Below are positions 1-6,303 of a DNA stretch of 10,283 nt, piece after piece. The notes under the pieces were generated by a model, which saw only the letters and a program-made list of their open reading frames with translations, had not been told where the DNA came from and did not search any database. The position numbers and the translations under genes are program-made. The DNA comes from Lachnospiraceae bacterium (GTDB taxonomy: Bacteria; Bacillota; Clostridia; Lachnospirales; Lachnospiraceae): contig JAJQCL010000186.1 in NCBI GenBank assembly GCA_021202715.1, forward strand, positions 6,855 through 17,137. The letters run 5' to 3'. Position 1 is the first letter of the stretch, and each line of letters begins with the position of its first letter.

Positions 1-2386
1 TCTTGTGACCGCCGGTACTGTTCAGCGTCAGATCCACCGGCAAACCCAGCGGATCAAACGCTGTAGAATGCAGCTGATCGGTCTGACGATCCATATCCTT
101 CAGGCTGATGCCGCCGATGCGGCTGGTCGTCCCGGTAAAATACTGCTCTACCACATCCGCGTCGATGCCCATGGCCTCAAAGACCTTGGCACCTTCGTAG
201 GACTGCAGCGTGGAGATGCCCATCTTGGAGGCGATCTTCGTAATGCCATGCAGCACGGCGTAATTATAATCATCCACCGCCGTGTGATAATCCTTCTTCA
301 GGATATCTTCTTTCACGAGCTGATAGATCGTCTCATGCGCCAGATAAGGATAAATGGCAACCGCACCGAAGCCCATCAGCGTCGCAAAGTGATGCACTTC
401 ACGGGGTTCGCCGGACTCCAGAATCAGAGACATATTGCTGCCGTTCTTAGAGCGCACCAGATGCTGACGCACGGCTGAGACAGCGAGCAGCGACGGAATC
501 GGTACATGGTTCTCATCCACGCCCCGGTCAGACAGGATCAGGATATTGGTCCCGTTCTTGTAGCAGTAATCAACCTCCGAGAAGAGGTTCTTCAGCGCCT
601 TATCGAGCTTCGTGCCCTTATAATGAAGAATAGACACCGTGTCGACCTGCAATCCCGGCACGTTCATGGCACGGATCTTCATCATATCCGTATCCGTCAA
701 AATCGGATCGTCAATACTGAGGACATTACAGTTCTCCGCTTTCTCTTCGAGAAGATTTCCGGTGCTTCCCAGATAGACACGCGTGGAAGTCACGATCTCC
801 TCACGCAGCGCATCGAGCGGAGGGTTCGTCACCTGAGCAAACTGCTGCTTGAAATAGGTAAACAGCGGCTGACGGCGCTTGGAGAGAACCGGCAGCGGAT
901 TGTCGGCGCCCATGGCCGCGATCGGCTCCGAGCCATTCTCCGCCATCGTCAGGATGGAAGTCCGGAAGTCCTCATGGCTGTAACCGAACGCCTTCTGCAA
1001 ACGGGCCCGGGTCTCCGCATCGTAGTGCGGATAGCGCTCATTCGGCACTTTCAGCTTTTTCAGCGGCACCAGATGGTTATCCAGCCACTCGCCGAAGGGC
1101 TGCCGGTTAGCGTAACGGTTCTTGAGCTGATCATCGTCTACCAGCTCGCCCTTCACGGTATCCACCAGCAGCATCTTACCGGGACGCAGCCGATCCTTGC
1201 GCACGACATGCGCCTCATCCAGGTCTTCCAGCGCACCCACTTCAGAGGTGAGGATCAGCTTGTCGTCATCCGTGATGTAGTAGCGGGACGGGCGGAAACC
1301 GTTCCGGTCCAGGACCGCGCCCGCCAGATCGCCGTCTGTGAAGATAATGGAAGCGGGGCCGTCCCACGGCTCCATCATCGTCGCATAATATTTGTAAAAA
1401 TTCCTTCTCGCCAGGCTCATGGTCTTGTCATTGAGCCACGCCTCCGGGATGGTGATCATCACCGCCAGCGGCAGATCCATGCCGTTCATCACCAGAAACT
1501 CGATAACATTGTCCAGTCTGGCTGAGTCAGATCCCCGGGGATCTACCACGGGCAGCACCTTATGCAGCTGCTCCGGCATGATCGGGGACTCCATCTTCTC
1601 CTCACGTAGCGTCATCTTATCGACGTTACCATTGATGGTATTGATCTCTCCATTATGTACAAGCATACGATAGGGATGGGAGCGCTCCCAGCTGGGATCC
1701 GTATTCGTGCTGAACCGGGAATGCGTAATGCCGATCGCCGACTCATAGTCCTCATCCCGCAGATCGGGATAGAACTCACGCAGCTGTCCTACCAGAAACA
1801 TGCCCTTATAGACGATCGTCCGGCTCGACATGGAGACCACATAGGTATTATCATTACTCTGCTCAAACACACGACGTGCCACATACAGCTTCCGGTCGAA
1901 TTCAATGCCGCAGGCCACATCTTCCGGCTTCTTCACAAAGCCCTGCCAGATGCCCGGCATGCTGTCAAGCGCCCTTTGCCCCAGAATCTCCGGAGAAGTA
2001 GGAACCTCCCTCCACCCCAGGAAATCCATTCCTTCCTGACGTACCACGATCTCGAACATCTTCTGCGCCTGTTTCCTCGCCAGCTCCTTCTGCGGGAAAT
2101 AAAACATCGCGATACCGTATTCTCTGGGGCCACCCAGATCAACCCCCTGCGCCGCCATCGCCTTGCTGAAAAAGCGGTGCGAGATCTGCAACATAATACC
2201 CACACCGTCGCCGGTCTTGCCATCGGCATCCTTTCCGGCCCGGTGCTCCAGGTTTTCGACAATCTTCAGTGTGCTGTCTACCGTCTCATGGCTGGGTCTG
2301 CCCTTCATATCGACGACGAGACCGATGCCGCAGTTATCGTGCTCGAACTCCTCGCGGTACAGTCCCTGCTGTTCCTGTCTGTTCAT
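1..2386 (-). CDS. gltB: Glutamate synthase large subunit, N-terminal half (partial, cut by window edge)
   Basis: The large subunit of glutamate synthase transfers the amide nitrogen of glutamine to 2-oxoglutarate, giving two glutamates. About 795 codons are present out of roughly 1500 usual for the family; the FMN/Fe-S synthase half lies beyond position 1. The start is the ATG at 2386, preceded by AAGGAGG with a 6-base spacer. Residues 13-24 (EFEHDNCGIGLV) contain the class II amidotransferase nucleophile, Cys19. In this family a short propeptide is normally removed so that this Cys becomes N-terminal; I infer the same for residues 1-18. Further family signatures are THSRFSTNT (221-229), LVHNGEINTINGN (242-254) and the MMEPWDGP / DRNGFRPSRYY blocks. 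The visible end covers most of the central linker domain, including a GGISLKDMDRQ-type motif. The subunit needs a small NAD(P)H-oxidising partner (GltD type), which is not in the window. It has its own promoter and lies downstream of the isocitrate dehydrogenase terminator. Confidence 0.96.
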   Translation of the reverse strand, partial: MNRQEQQGLYREEFEHDNCGIGLVVDMKGRPSHETVDSTLKIVENLEHRAGKDADGKTGDGVGIMLQISHRFFSKAMAAQGVDLGGPREYGIAMFYFPQKELARKQAQKMFEIVVRQEGMDFLGWREVPTSPEILGQRALDSMPGIWQGFVKKPEDVACGIEFDRKLYVARRVFEQSNDNTYVVSMSSRTIVYKGMFLVGQLREFYPDLRDEDYESAIGITHSRFSTNTDPSWERSHPYRMLVHNGEINTINGNVDKMTLREEKMESPIMPEQLHKVLPVVDPRGSDSARLDNVIEFLVMNGMDLPLAVMITIPEAWLNDKTMSLARRNFYKYYATMMEPWDGPASIIFTDGDLAGAVLDRNGFRPSRYYITDDDKLILTSEVGALEDLDEAHVVRKDRLRPGKMLLVDTVKGELVDDDQLKNRYANRQPFGEWLDNHLVPLKKLKVPNERYPHYDAETRARLQKAFGYSHEDFRTSILTMAENGSEPIAAMGADNPLPVLSKRRQPLFTYFKQQFAQVTNPPLDALREEIVTSTRVYLGSTGNLLEEKAENCNVLSIDDPILTDTDMMKIRAMNVPGLQVDTVSILHYKGTKLDKALKNLFSEVDYCYKNGTNILILSDRGVDENHVPIPSLLAVSAVRQHLVRSKNGSNMSLILESGEPREVHHFATLMGFGAVAIYPYLAHETIYQLVKEDILKKDYHTAVDDYNYAVLHGITKIASKMGISTLQSYEGAKVFEAMGIDADVVEQYFTGTTSRIGGISLKDMDRQTDQLHSTAFDPLGLPVDLTLNSTGGHK

Positions 2387-2413
2387 AGCCTACCTCCTTA
2401 CATACTGGAAATG

Positions 2414-2442
2414 ATTATAGTACCAGCACTTTATTTTGTCAA
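2414..2442 (-). promoter_or_regulatory. Perfect-consensus sigma-A promoter of gltB
   Basis: On the minus strand, TTGACA (2442-2437) and TATAAT (2419-2414) are separated by exactly 17 bp. Transcription would start near 2407, leaving a leader of only about 20 nt before the ATG at 2386, too short for a riboswitch or T-box. The 25 bp upstream of the -35 are almost pure A/T and could act as an UP element. No strong operator-like palindrome was seen, only a loose CTGG/CCAG dyad around the -10. Confidence 0.9.
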
Positions 2443-2520
2443 GTTTGAGATGGCTTAAATTTTATTTTATTTAGTTTTAACGAAATAAACTTCGCGCCCG
2501 TATGTCTTCTGCGCAAACAG

Positions 2521-2552
2521 AAAAACCCCGGCAGGGAAATTCCCTGTCGGGG
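2521..2552 (-). terminator. Rho-independent terminator of icd
   Basis: Read on the minus strand, a 12-bp stem with one A.C mismatch (2552-2541 pairing with 2537-2526) and a 3-base loop is followed at once by TTTTT (2525-2521). It lies 38 bases past the icd stop codon and upstream of the gltB promoter, so it separates the two genes transcriptionally. Confidence 0.9.
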
Positions 2553-2590
2553 GGGTGTGTAAATTTTTCTGTGTCTGCGTCAGATAGCTC

Positions 2591-3817
2591 TTACGCCTCC
2601 AGCTTCTTCTCCAGTCTCTCGCGGATGGCCTTGATGAAGTCATTGGAGTTGACTTTCTGCACCTTATCCTTGTCCATGGTGGTGATCAGAGCCAGATCCT
2701 TGGTCATGATACCATCTTCGATCGTCTGAATGGTCGCAGCCTCCAGAGCCTTGGCGAACTTCTGCAGCTCGGGCAGATTGTCCAGCTCACCACGCTTGTT
2801 CAGAGCGCCAGTCCATGCGAAGATCGTCGCCACGGAGTTGGTGGAAGTCTCTTTGCCTTCCAGATGCTGATAGTAGTGTCTCTGCACGGTGCCGTGGGCA
2901 GCCTCATACTCATAGTTTCCATCGGGGGAAACCAGCACGGAGGTCATCATCGCCAGGGAACCGAACGCAGTCGCCAGCATATCAGACATCACGTCGCCGT
3001 CGTAGTTCTTGCAGGCCCAGATGTAACCGCCCTCAGAACGGATAACACGCGCCACGATATCATCGATCAGAGTATAGAAGTAGGTGATGCCAGCCGCCTC
3101 GAATTTCTCCTTGTACTCAGTCTCAAAGACCTCAGCAAAGATATCCTTGAAGGTATGGTCATACTTCTTGGAGATGGTATCCTTGGTTGCAAACCACACA
3201 TCCTGCTTCGTATCCAGCGCATAGTTGAAGCAGCTGCGGGCGAAGCTGCGGATGGAGTTGCGACGGTTGTGCATACCCTGCAGCACGCCGCCCTCGGGCT
3301 CGGTGAACTCAAAGATGGTCTCTTCCTGCGTGGTGCCATCGGCTCCCTCAAAAACCAGCTTGGCAACGCCGGGCTGATCCGCTTTCAGCTCAACACTCTT
3401 GTACACATCGCCATAGGCATGACGAGCGATGGTGATGGGCTTGGTCCAGTTCTTCACGTAGGGCTCAATCCCCTTTACCAGGATCGGAGCACGGAACACG
3501 GTCCCGTCCAGAATCGCACGGATCGTGCCGTTCGGGCTCTTCCACATCAGAGAAAGGTTGTACTCCTTCACGCGGGCTGCGTTGGGGGTGATGGTCGCGC
3601 ACTTGACCGCTACACCGTACTTCTTGGTTGCGTTCGCGGAATCTACAGTAATCTGATCCTTGGTCTCTTCACGTTTCGGGAGTCCCAGGTCATAATACTC
3701 AGTCTTCAGATCGATGAAGGGCAGCAGCAGCTCGTCCTTGATAACCTGCCACAGAACACGAGTCATCTCGTCGCCATCCATCTCCACCAGAGGGGTGGTC
3801 ATCTTGATCTTGTCCAT
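2591..3817 (-). CDS. icd: Isocitrate dehydrogenase, NADP-dependent, eukaryote-like homodimeric subfamily
   Basis: It oxidatively decarboxylates isocitrate to 2-oxoglutarate with formation of NADPH. The 408-residue protein aligns by eye with human cytosolic IDH1 from end to end, with the same residue numbers over most of the chain. Visible are Thr77, Ser94 and Asn96 (KSPNGTIR), Arg100, Arg109, Arg132 (ARHAYGD) and Tyr139 for substrate, Lys212 for catalysis, and Asp252, Asp275 and Asp279 (NYDGDVMSD) for the metal. HGTVQRH (308-314) carries the Arg-His pair that binds the 2'-phosphate, so NADP is the expected cofactor. The start is the ATG at 3817: AAGGAGG ends 9 bases before it. An in-frame ATG 9 bases upstream directly abuts that site, and a further 11-codon extension has no site at all. 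The product feeds the neighbouring glutamate synthase. No citrate synthase or aconitase gene is visible nearby. Confidence 0.97.
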   Translation of the reverse strand: MDKIKMTTPLVEMDGDEMTRVLWQVIKDELLLPFIDLKTEYYDLGLPKREETKDQITVDSANATKKYGVAVKCATITPNAARVKEYNLSLMWKSPNGTIRAILDGTVFRAPILVKGIEPYVKNWTKPITIARHAYGDVYKSVELKADQPGVAKLVFEGADGTTQEETIFEFTEPEGGVLQGMHNRRNSIRSFARSCFNYALDTKQDVWFATKDTISKKYDHTFKDIFAEVFETEYKEKFEAAGITYFYTLIDDIVARVIRSEGGYIWACKNYDGDVMSDMLATAFGSLAMMTSVLVSPDGNYEYEAAHGTVQRHYYQHLEGKETSTNSVATIFAWTGALNKRGELDNLPELQKFAKALEAATIQTIEDGIMTKDLALITTMDKDKVQKVNSNDFIKAIRERLEKKLEA

Positions 3818-3876
3818 TGGAATCATCCTCCTTAAAGTCGGGCGGCATGTCTTACGCACACCCGTAGTATAGGTAA

Positions 3877-3905
3877 ATTATAAGACACGCAAAAAGCGAT
3901 GTCAA
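3877..3905 (-). promoter_or_regulatory. Perfect-consensus sigma-A promoter of icd
   Basis: On the minus strand, TTGACA (3905-3900) and TATAAT (3882-3877) are separated by exactly 17 bp, the same architecture as the gltB promoter. The start of transcription would be near 3870, giving a leader of about 53 nt with no clear structure. Runs of A and T upstream (3918-3965) could serve as an UP element. Confidence 0.9.
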
Positions 3906-3917
3906 CAATATCCAGGA

Positions 3918-3949
3918 ACAAAAAAACTTAATTTTCTTACTTTTTTTGT
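3918..3949 (-). terminator. Possible weak A/T terminator after the SpoIID-family gene
   Basis: A 9-bp inverted repeat of almost pure A/T (3918-3926 with 3941-3949, loop of 14) follows the spoIID-like stop codon at 4017 by about 70 bases. On the minus strand the 3' arm is itself a run of seven T. The lack of GC pairs makes it a poor intrinsic terminator; it may instead be an AT-rich upstream element of the icd promoter. Nothing better was found between 3906 and 4016. Confidence 0.3.
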
Positions 3950-4016
3950 ATGAAATCTTTTGTTTTTTTAATATACAGCTTTTCTCCGCCCATCGTTTGC
4001 CTTTCTGTTTCCATCA

Positions 4017-5597
4017 TTATGTTTCATGATAAAGCTGACACAGGCTGACTCCCTCGTAAAAGAAGGACAGAATCGAGGAATACGAATATCCCTGCTCTGC
4101 CATGCCGTCGGCTCCGTCCTGGCTCAGACCGACGCCGTGGCCGAAACCGCCGCCGCGGAATCGCCATCCCTCATCTGTTTCTTCCACATAAAAGAAGGCG
4201 CTGGGAAGAAGTGACAGACCCGCCTGTTCGCTGCCGTCCTGCCGCGTCACAGATAATGCAGAGGAACCAAGCAGATCGCGAATCGAATCGGTTCCGATAA
4301 TCTCTGTTTTTCCTTCCGTGCCATGCAGCGCCAGTGCCGATACGGCGCCGTTTTCCAGTCGTTCCGTCACAACCAGATCCGTCACAGTTCCCACCGGATT
4401 CCTGTTCTGTCCGGTCAGCCAGGTGTTGACCAGTTCCGTCAGTTCATTCACACTTCGGTCTGCCGTCCAGCGAAACCAGGGAGAATCGCTGTCCCAGCTG
4501 TCCTGGCTGCTCTCAAGGAACTGGCGAAAGGAGACTTCTTCCGACAGATCCAGCACCTCACGGCCGGCCGTCAGGGAAGAAGCCGTCACATAGCTGCAGG
4601 TCACCGAATCCGACCAGACCGATACGTCAGCCCCGTAACCGCAGGACGTGGAATAATAATAGGCCTCCACGATCTCTCCTCCGCTCACCAGCACCTGTCC
4701 CACCGTGGCAGCCACAGCTTCCGCCGCTGTCTCCGACCAGGCCTGATTATTATAGACCTGACTGGCGGTGCTGTCGTCGACATCCGCCCCGTAGGCGGTG
4801 TATTTTCCCTCCAGCATCTGCGAGCAGCTGTAGCTGCGGGCACAGACCGCCTGCGCTTTCAGCGCCTCCTCCCCGTAAGAGTCCGGCATCTCTGCCGGTA
4901 CGACCCGCTCCAGATACGCCTCCAACGACAGTTCATTGACGACGCCGATCTGTCCGCTGTAGTTCGTACATTCAATAGTACCTGGGTAGGCGGGCGTTCC
5001 GCAGCTTCTCTTTACGTTCAGCAGATAAAAGCTCCCCTCTCCCGAGAAGATTACCTGTCCGCCATACTGCTCCAGAAATGAAGGGGTTACATCGAGCTCT
5101 GTTCCCGCGGGATAAACTGCATCCTGGTCTGTCCCTTCCATAATAAAATCTCTGTCAGAGGTGACGCGAACGACGTCATGAAGCAGCCCCTCATAGTCAG
5201 AGGTCCCAATGAGTACACGAATTTTCAGCTCTCCATCATCCTGCTCGAAAGCTGCGAGACGATAGGAAGACGGAGACGCCGCAGAGACAGTGAGACTCCC
5301 CCAGGATGCTGGCGCTCCTGCGGTGTCCTCTTCAGATACCTCCGAAGAGAACGACTCGCTCTCCCCCTCAGCGCCCTGTTCTGTATCTTCGGTACTGCTT
5401 TCAGCTGCGCCGCTCTCGTTTTCCTCCCGCTCTTCGTTCGTTTCCGCCTCTCCGCAGCACTCAGCCTCCAATGCTTCCTCCTTTGTCACACCGGCCTGCT
5501 CCCAGACCACTTCCTGTTCACGCCGTCGCAGTGTCCGTCCTGTGATCGCCAGAAGCAGCGCCGCCAGCAGTAGAATCCAGCCACTTTTCCTCACCAT
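4017..5597 (-). CDS. spoIID: SpoIID/LytB-domain protein (probable peptidoglycan lytic transglycosylase, membrane-anchored)
   Basis: SpoIID-family enzymes cut glycan strands of peptidoglycan; in sporulation this drives engulfment together with SpoIIP and SpoIIM. The 526 residues start with a short basic stretch and one hydrophobic segment (about 7-20), an uncleaved anchor or signal. Residues 33-95 form a Glu/Ser-rich low-complexity linker. The SpoIID domain covers about 220-515: SLEAYLERVVPAEMPDSYGE has the expected catalytic Glu236, then ALKAQAVCARSY, AYYYSTSCG (311-320, Cys319) and GGGFGHGVGLSQDGADGMA (482-500). B. subtilis SpoIID is about 340 residues; the excess here is mainly the linker and the 110-220 region. 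The ATG at 5597 touches a GAGGTGA site; the GTG one codon later is better spaced and could be the true start. It may be the sporulation SpoIID or a vegetative paralogue, and no SpoIIP/SpoIIM neighbour decides this. Confidence 0.9.
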   Translation of the reverse strand: MVRKSGWILLLAALLLAITGRTLRRREQEVVWEQAGVTKEEALEAECCGEAETNEEREENESGAAESSTEDTEQGAEGESESFSSEVSEEDTAGAPASWGSLTVSAASPSSYRLAAFEQDDGELKIRVLIGTSDYEGLLHDVVRVTSDRDFIMEGTDQDAVYPAGTELDVTPSFLEQYGGQVIFSGEGSFYLLNVKRSCGTPAYPGTIECTNYSGQIGVVNELSLEAYLERVVPAEMPDSYGEEALKAQAVCARSYSCSQMLEGKYTAYGADVDDSTASQVYNNQAWSETAAEAVAATVGQVLVSGGEIVEAYYYSTSCGYGADVSVWSDSVTCSYVTASSLTAGREVLDLSEEVSFRQFLESSQDSWDSDSPWFRWTADRSVNELTELVNTWLTGQNRNPVGTVTDLVVTERLENGAVSALALHGTEGKTEIIGTDSIRDLLGSSALSVTRQDGSEQAGLSLLPSAFFYVEETDEGWRFRGGGFGHGVGLSQDGADGMAEQGYSYSSILSFFYEGVSLCQLYHET

Positions 5598-5813
5598 TCA
5601 CCTCATCCATCCCCGCAGAGCCTGTCGCCCCTGTAAATCCGTCACGATCGCAACGCTGCGCACGTACCGAAAATGACAGCCTGCAATATCCACGATTTCT
5701 GTCATCACATAGTGTTCATCATCAATATATGTATGAAACAGCGAAATTATTCTTACCGCACAAACCGGACGCCTGTCTGAAAACTGACAGGCATCTCTTC
5801 CCGGCAAAAAACG
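5598..5813. other. Intergenic region between the divergent SpoIID-family gene and the mgtE promoter
   Basis: This holds no recognisable gene. A minus-strand frame of 69 codons ends exactly where the SpoIID-family gene begins (TGA then ATG), but it lacks a ribosome binding site and a recognisable product. No convincing sigma-A promoter for the minus-strand gene was found. A CATACAT sequence (minus strand, about 5737-5731) resembles a sigma-E -10 element, but I see no -35 at the required distance. The only clear structure is the inverted repeat at 5771-5792. Confidence 0.5.
5771..5792. repeat. Perfect 7-bp inverted repeat just upstream of the mgtE promoter
   Basis: GCCTGTC and GACAGGC flank an 8-base spacer. 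No T-run follows on either strand, so it is unlikely to be an intrinsic terminator. It ends 21 bp before the -35 of the mgtE promoter and could be an operator, or part of the leader of the divergent gene. Confidence 0.6.
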
Positions 5814-5843
5814 CTGGCACTTTTCATGGATTTATGTTATAGT
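5814..5843 (+). promoter_or_regulatory. Probable sigma-A promoter of the mgtE leader
   Basis: CTGGCA (5814-5819; 4 of 6 consensus bases) and TATAGT (5838-5843; 5 of 6) are separated by 18 bp. Transcription would start near 5850, about 450 nt before mgtE. No comparably good promoter was found closer to mgtE, which implies a long leader. Confidence 0.55.
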
Positions 5844-5931
5844 GAACGCCGAGAGTATTGATCGTTTACCTCAAAACAATTCATCCGGTCAAAAGACCAT
5901 CAACGAACGAAGCGAAAGGCAGGTGAGCAGA

Positions 5932-6009
5932 ATGGATTCAGGCGATAGTCGAAGTCGAAGACGTGACACCAAATGGGATGTGCACAGCGATCTGTTCTGC
6001 ACCCGCTAA
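5932..6009 (+). CDS. Short upstream ORF (25 codons) in the mgtE leader, putative leader peptide
   Basis: An ATG at 5932 follows AGGTGA (5921-5926) with a 5-base spacer and opens a frame of 25 sense codons ending in TAA at 6007-6009. The peptide begins MDSGDSRSRRRD and continues TKWDVHSD before a short hydrophobic tail. It has five Asp (2, 5, 12, 16, 20) and an Arg cluster (7, 9-11) encoded partly by CGA codons inside a direct repeat of AGTCGA (5947-5958). I do not recognise the peptide. Its last ten codons lie on the 5' arm and loop of the hairpins at 5976-6034, so a ribosome on it would decide how they fold. By analogy with leader peptides of enterobacterial magnesium transporters (MgtL type) it may sense translation conditions; that is inference. 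It could also be a chance ORF inside a structured RNA. Confidence 0.55.
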   Translation: MDSGDSRSRRRDTKWDVHSDLFCTR

Positions 6010-6189
6010 AACCTCAGATCTGTATTTCACATCCTATTCCCTGTTTTCCCAGGCAGTTAATCATGCAACATCGAACCGGGAGGAGTACGCCTGGCGTTCT
6101 GTTTGTGCGCAAAAAGCCGACTCGCTCCCATCATTCCCGTGCTTTTTCTTCGGTCACACGATTTCCGAAGTACGCAGATTTACTCTGAA

Positions 6190-6293
6190 GGTCCTGTCCG
6201 AAGGGCCTGCTTCGCAGCGTCGTATTGCACGGAATGCCTAAGGAACTATAAAGAATCATTCTTTAGCAGGTCCTAAATATCCGGAACAGGAGG
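6190..6293 (+). promoter_or_regulatory. Mutually exclusive pairings controlling access to the mgtE ribosome binding site
   Basis: TCCTGTCCG (6192-6200) can pair with CGGAACAGGA (6282-6291) over 9 bp with one bulged A, burying AGGA of the mgtE AGGAGG (6288-6293). The same segment can form the local GGTCC/GGGCC hairpin (6190-6194 with 6203-6207), which would leave the site free. A third pairing, GGGCCTGC (6203-6210) with GCAGGTCC (6266-6273), competes with the local hairpin and stacks on the 6249-6265 hairpin. All are visible complementarities; their use in the cell is inferred. Confidence 0.5.
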
Positions 6294-6303
6294 AAAACTC
6301 ATC

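Larger units (their letters stand above)
5850..6303 (+). promoter_or_regulatory. Long structured 5' leader of mgtE (candidate unrecognised cis-regulatory RNA)
   Basis: About 450 nt lie between the predicted transcript start and the mgtE ATG. Hand folding gives: helix I, 5864-5871 with 5921-5928, enclosing the GGTC-AAAA-GACC hairpin (5887-5898) and covering the upstream-ORF ribosome binding site; two alternative hairpins at 5976-6004 or 5976-6034; a branched domain closed by 6078-6085 with 6121-6129, holding hairpins at 6087-6097 and 6102-6113; a CTTCGG/CCGAAG hairpin at 6148-6170, extendable to 6138-6174; a GGTCC/GGGCC hairpin at 6190-6207; and a TAAAGAA/TTCTTTA hairpin at 6249-6265. I looked for the M-box (ykoK) core, T-box, yybP-ykoY and c-di-AMP signatures and saw none. 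That this controls mgtE is inferred from position and pairing; the ligand or signal is unknown. Confidence 0.6.

Noticed and set aside
506..2458. Plus-strand open frames of 339 and 267 codons
   Set aside because: Both run antisense to gltB, where amidotransferase motifs are continuous on the minus strand.
2864..3835. 323-codon open frame on the plus strand
   Set aside because: Antisense to icd, which is conserved over its whole length; no ribosome binding site or recognisable product.
3818..3859. Longer icd start giving 14 extra N-terminal residues
   Set aside because: The upstream start has no ribosome binding site and the extra residues have no counterpart in the family; AAGGAGG points to 3817.
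5731..5737. Sigma-E promoter for the SpoIID-family gene
   Set aside because: The CATACAT -10 is suggestive, but no matching -35 exists at 13-15 bp.
5598..5807. 69-codon minus-strand frame ending at the SpoIID-family start
   Set aside because: No ribosome binding site at its possible starts and no recognisable motif; the TGA/ATG contact alone is not enough.
5963..6241. Frames of 92 and 71 codons in the mgtE leader
   Set aside because: No ribosome binding site at either start, unrecognisable product, and they overlap the better-supported 25-codon ORF and the leader hairpins.
5850..6303. M-box, T-box, yybP-ykoY or c-di-AMP riboswitch
   Set aside because: Conserved core sequences of these classes as I know them were not seen; a covariance-model search would settle it.
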